The notes under the pieces were generated by a model that was not told where the DNA came from, did not search any database, and was given only the letters and a program-made list of their open reading frames with translations. From positions 114,172,995-114,204,730 of the forward strand of contig CM044489.1 in NCBI GenBank assembly GCA_024364805.1: a stretch of 31,736 nucleotides of DNA, read 5' to 3'. Shown piece by piece: positions 30,559 through 31,736 of this stretch (position 1 is the first letter of the stretch; each line of letters opens with the position of its first letter). Origin of the DNA: Euprymna scolopes. Taxonomy: Eukaryota > Mollusca > Cephalopoda > Sepiida > Sepiolidae. The translations under genes and the position numbers were made by a program.

Positions 30559-31561
30559 GCTGTACCCGGCCACGCGTTGCCGTGGCTCAAACTGGCACAA
30601 TGGAAAAAAATCCAAAATGAGAAAATGCATGCTTGTTATAGGTTAACTTTCCCATTTCGTATGGGTACACAGTTTTTGTTGTTCCATTTTCTTAGCTCAT
30701 ATAAATATTTTCTGGTTTGCTGACTCTAGAACACGTAACATAAATTGTTCATGTGAAAAAAAACAGTTAGTGTGTAGCTGTAAGCCACACAATTGTAAAG
30801 ATTATTCCCTGAGCTTTGTTGATGGTTATTAGAAACGACAATAAAATTGGAAAGTGCAATTTTCTAAAGAGTAATGGTGTATCCAGTGGAATCATGAGAA
30901 TGAGTGGAATGAAGATATATTCACCTGTGAAAGGTCGTGTTAAGATTGTTGTTTCTATGATATTGTTGTTTAATAATTTTTTACTCCAAGCCGTGTGCCA
31001 TTGCAAAGCTTGTATTGGTTTATATTTCACAACATGATAATTAGTACGCCAATTTTCAGTCGCAGTACATGCGGTGGCATCCCTTGCAAATCTAGCTGTT
31101 GGATAGTTAACCACTTTATCTGATTTCACAACAGTGTCGATGGATTTGTAGGTGACTACCTCACTTGGAATTTTACTTTGAATAATAGCGTTAACTTTAT
31201 GGACGTCTTTGTATTGAGCTCCAAGAATAGCTCGTTCACTCAGTCAAGTGAAATTCGTACGATTAATTTGAATATCTGGAAAACCCTTTTTTACCAACTC
31301 TTCTTTTGATGTAATGAAATTACAGAAGTTAAGAGTCAAAGAATTTCACCCTTAACTCGGATCAACCGGCACTTTTTCGTACCCAATTTCCCGCAAGTGA
31401 TGCAAACATTTCTGTGAGGATCGAGCAGTCTGCAACTGGACACACATATTTTGAGTTAAGTTTAATGTCTTTACATGGCACCAAAAAGTAGAGTATTTGA
31501 GGAAAGCATTTATTTCATCTGCTTGTGTTGATTGAGGAATTACGAGTAACACTTGTTTGAA
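30556..31561 (-). mobile_element. Autonomous-type Helitron, 3' part
   Basis: The minus strand carries the helicase C-terminal half followed by a Helitron 3' end: a perfect six-base stem GCCACG/CGTGGC with loop GCAACG (30569-30586) and then CGGGTACAGCTAT at the boundary with the TA array. The terminal tetranucleotide reads CTAT rather than the usual CTRR. The left (5') part lies beyond the window and beyond an inserted LINE. Rolling-circle replication is the mechanism known for this family. Confidence 0.75.
30655..31561 (-). pseudogene. Helitron Pif1-like helicase, C-terminal pseudogene
   Basis: In order on the minus strand: FKQVLLVIPQSTQADEINAF and HVKTLNLTQNM (31561-31450), YEKVPVDPS (about 31355-31380), NFCNFITSKEELVKKGFPDI and LSERAILGAQYKDVHKVNAI (about 31190-31325), KSIDTVVKSDKVVNYPTARF, KKLLNNNIIETTILTRPFTG (about 30925-30985), FPILLSFLITINKAQG (about 30810-30855), then [20 protein letters not shown] and NGTTKTVYP to about 30655. 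The last blocks are the conserved helicase motifs V and VI. Stops and frame changes occur (after PVDPS, near SERAIL, and twice near the end), so it is a pseudogene, though well preserved. Confidence 0.82.
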
Positions 31562-31736
31562 TTTTTTTTTTTTTACATGGAGTTCACCACTTATAAAGGG
31601 CCAATGGCCACTCAGGGATAAGGGTTATTGTGTGTACAGTAATCAAAGGGATAGTGTAGCAATAGTATTAGAGAATTAGTGAGGTGTCATTACTTAGAGG
31701 GGGGCGGTTCATTAGGAATTTGTTTGTGTTGGACTT
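31562..31736 (-). mobile_element. Jockey-like LINE 3' tail inserted in Helitron
   Basis: On the minus strand the LINE 3' untranslated region (AACCCTTATCCCTGAGTGGC, TATAAGTGGTGAACTCC) ends in a 13-base poly-A at 31562-31574 and then joins the helicase frame just before FKQVLLVIPQ. The same 3' sequence ends the LINE at 5.96-6.03 kb. The rest of the element runs out of the window. Confidence 0.75.

Overview
The window looks like AT-rich, repeat-laden intergenic or intronic DNA from an invertebrate animal, most probably a mollusc and plausibly a cephalopod. This is inferred from the mixture seen: very abundant di-, tri- and tetranucleotide arrays (TA, GA/CT, GATA, ATT), tRNA-headed SINEs, Jockey-like, RTE-like and R2/R4-type LINEs, mariner elements and several Helitron ends. 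No complete host gene, rRNA or functional tRNA was recognised. Almost every long reading frame is a microsatellite translation or a piece of a decayed transposon.

Layout. 0-3 kb: a mariner-type C-terminal scrap (-), a TA/GA/GATA array, two SINE copies sharing a body, and a decayed RTE-type LINE (+). 3-6 kb: poly-T-rich spacer, an apparently end-to-end non-autonomous Helitron (4146-4576), then the 3' part of a Jockey-like LINE. 6-8.6 kb: AT-rich DNA with nothing recognisable. 8.6-8.8 kb: the best candidate for a host exon (73 nt with good splice sites). 9-11.6 kb: microsatellites and a CpG-richer block with a degenerate 27-30 bp repeat. 11.9-13.1 kb: a mariner element with both inverted ends. 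13.3-14 kb: two minisatellites, one with a four-unit higher-order period. 17.3-18.9 kb: a SINE, a 159 bp inverted-repeat element and a more complex foldback. 19.6-23.3 kb: a compound trinucleotide array followed by a long, heavily mutated LINE with a C-terminal zinc finger and restriction-like endonuclease region. 23.4-26.6 kb: two related Helitron-like bodies, a second Jockey-like LINE fragment and an internally deleted second mariner. 27.4-31.7 kb: a tRNA-like SINE head, three minus-strand Helitron 3' ends (two abutting TA arrays), and a Helitron helicase pseudogene interrupted by a Jockey-like LINE tail at the right edge.

The genes do not form a pathway. The window is best read as layers of transposition, with Helitrons the most repeated theme (five recognisable 3' termini). 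Several repeats could not be assigned to a family (pairs at 15.2/26.7 kb and 19.3/24.4 kb, and the foldbacks at 18.1 and 18.7 kb). These, with the putative exon at 8.67 kb and the tRNA-like module inside the 4.1 kb Helitron, are the parts most worth following up. All family names come from remembered consensus motifs, not from a search.
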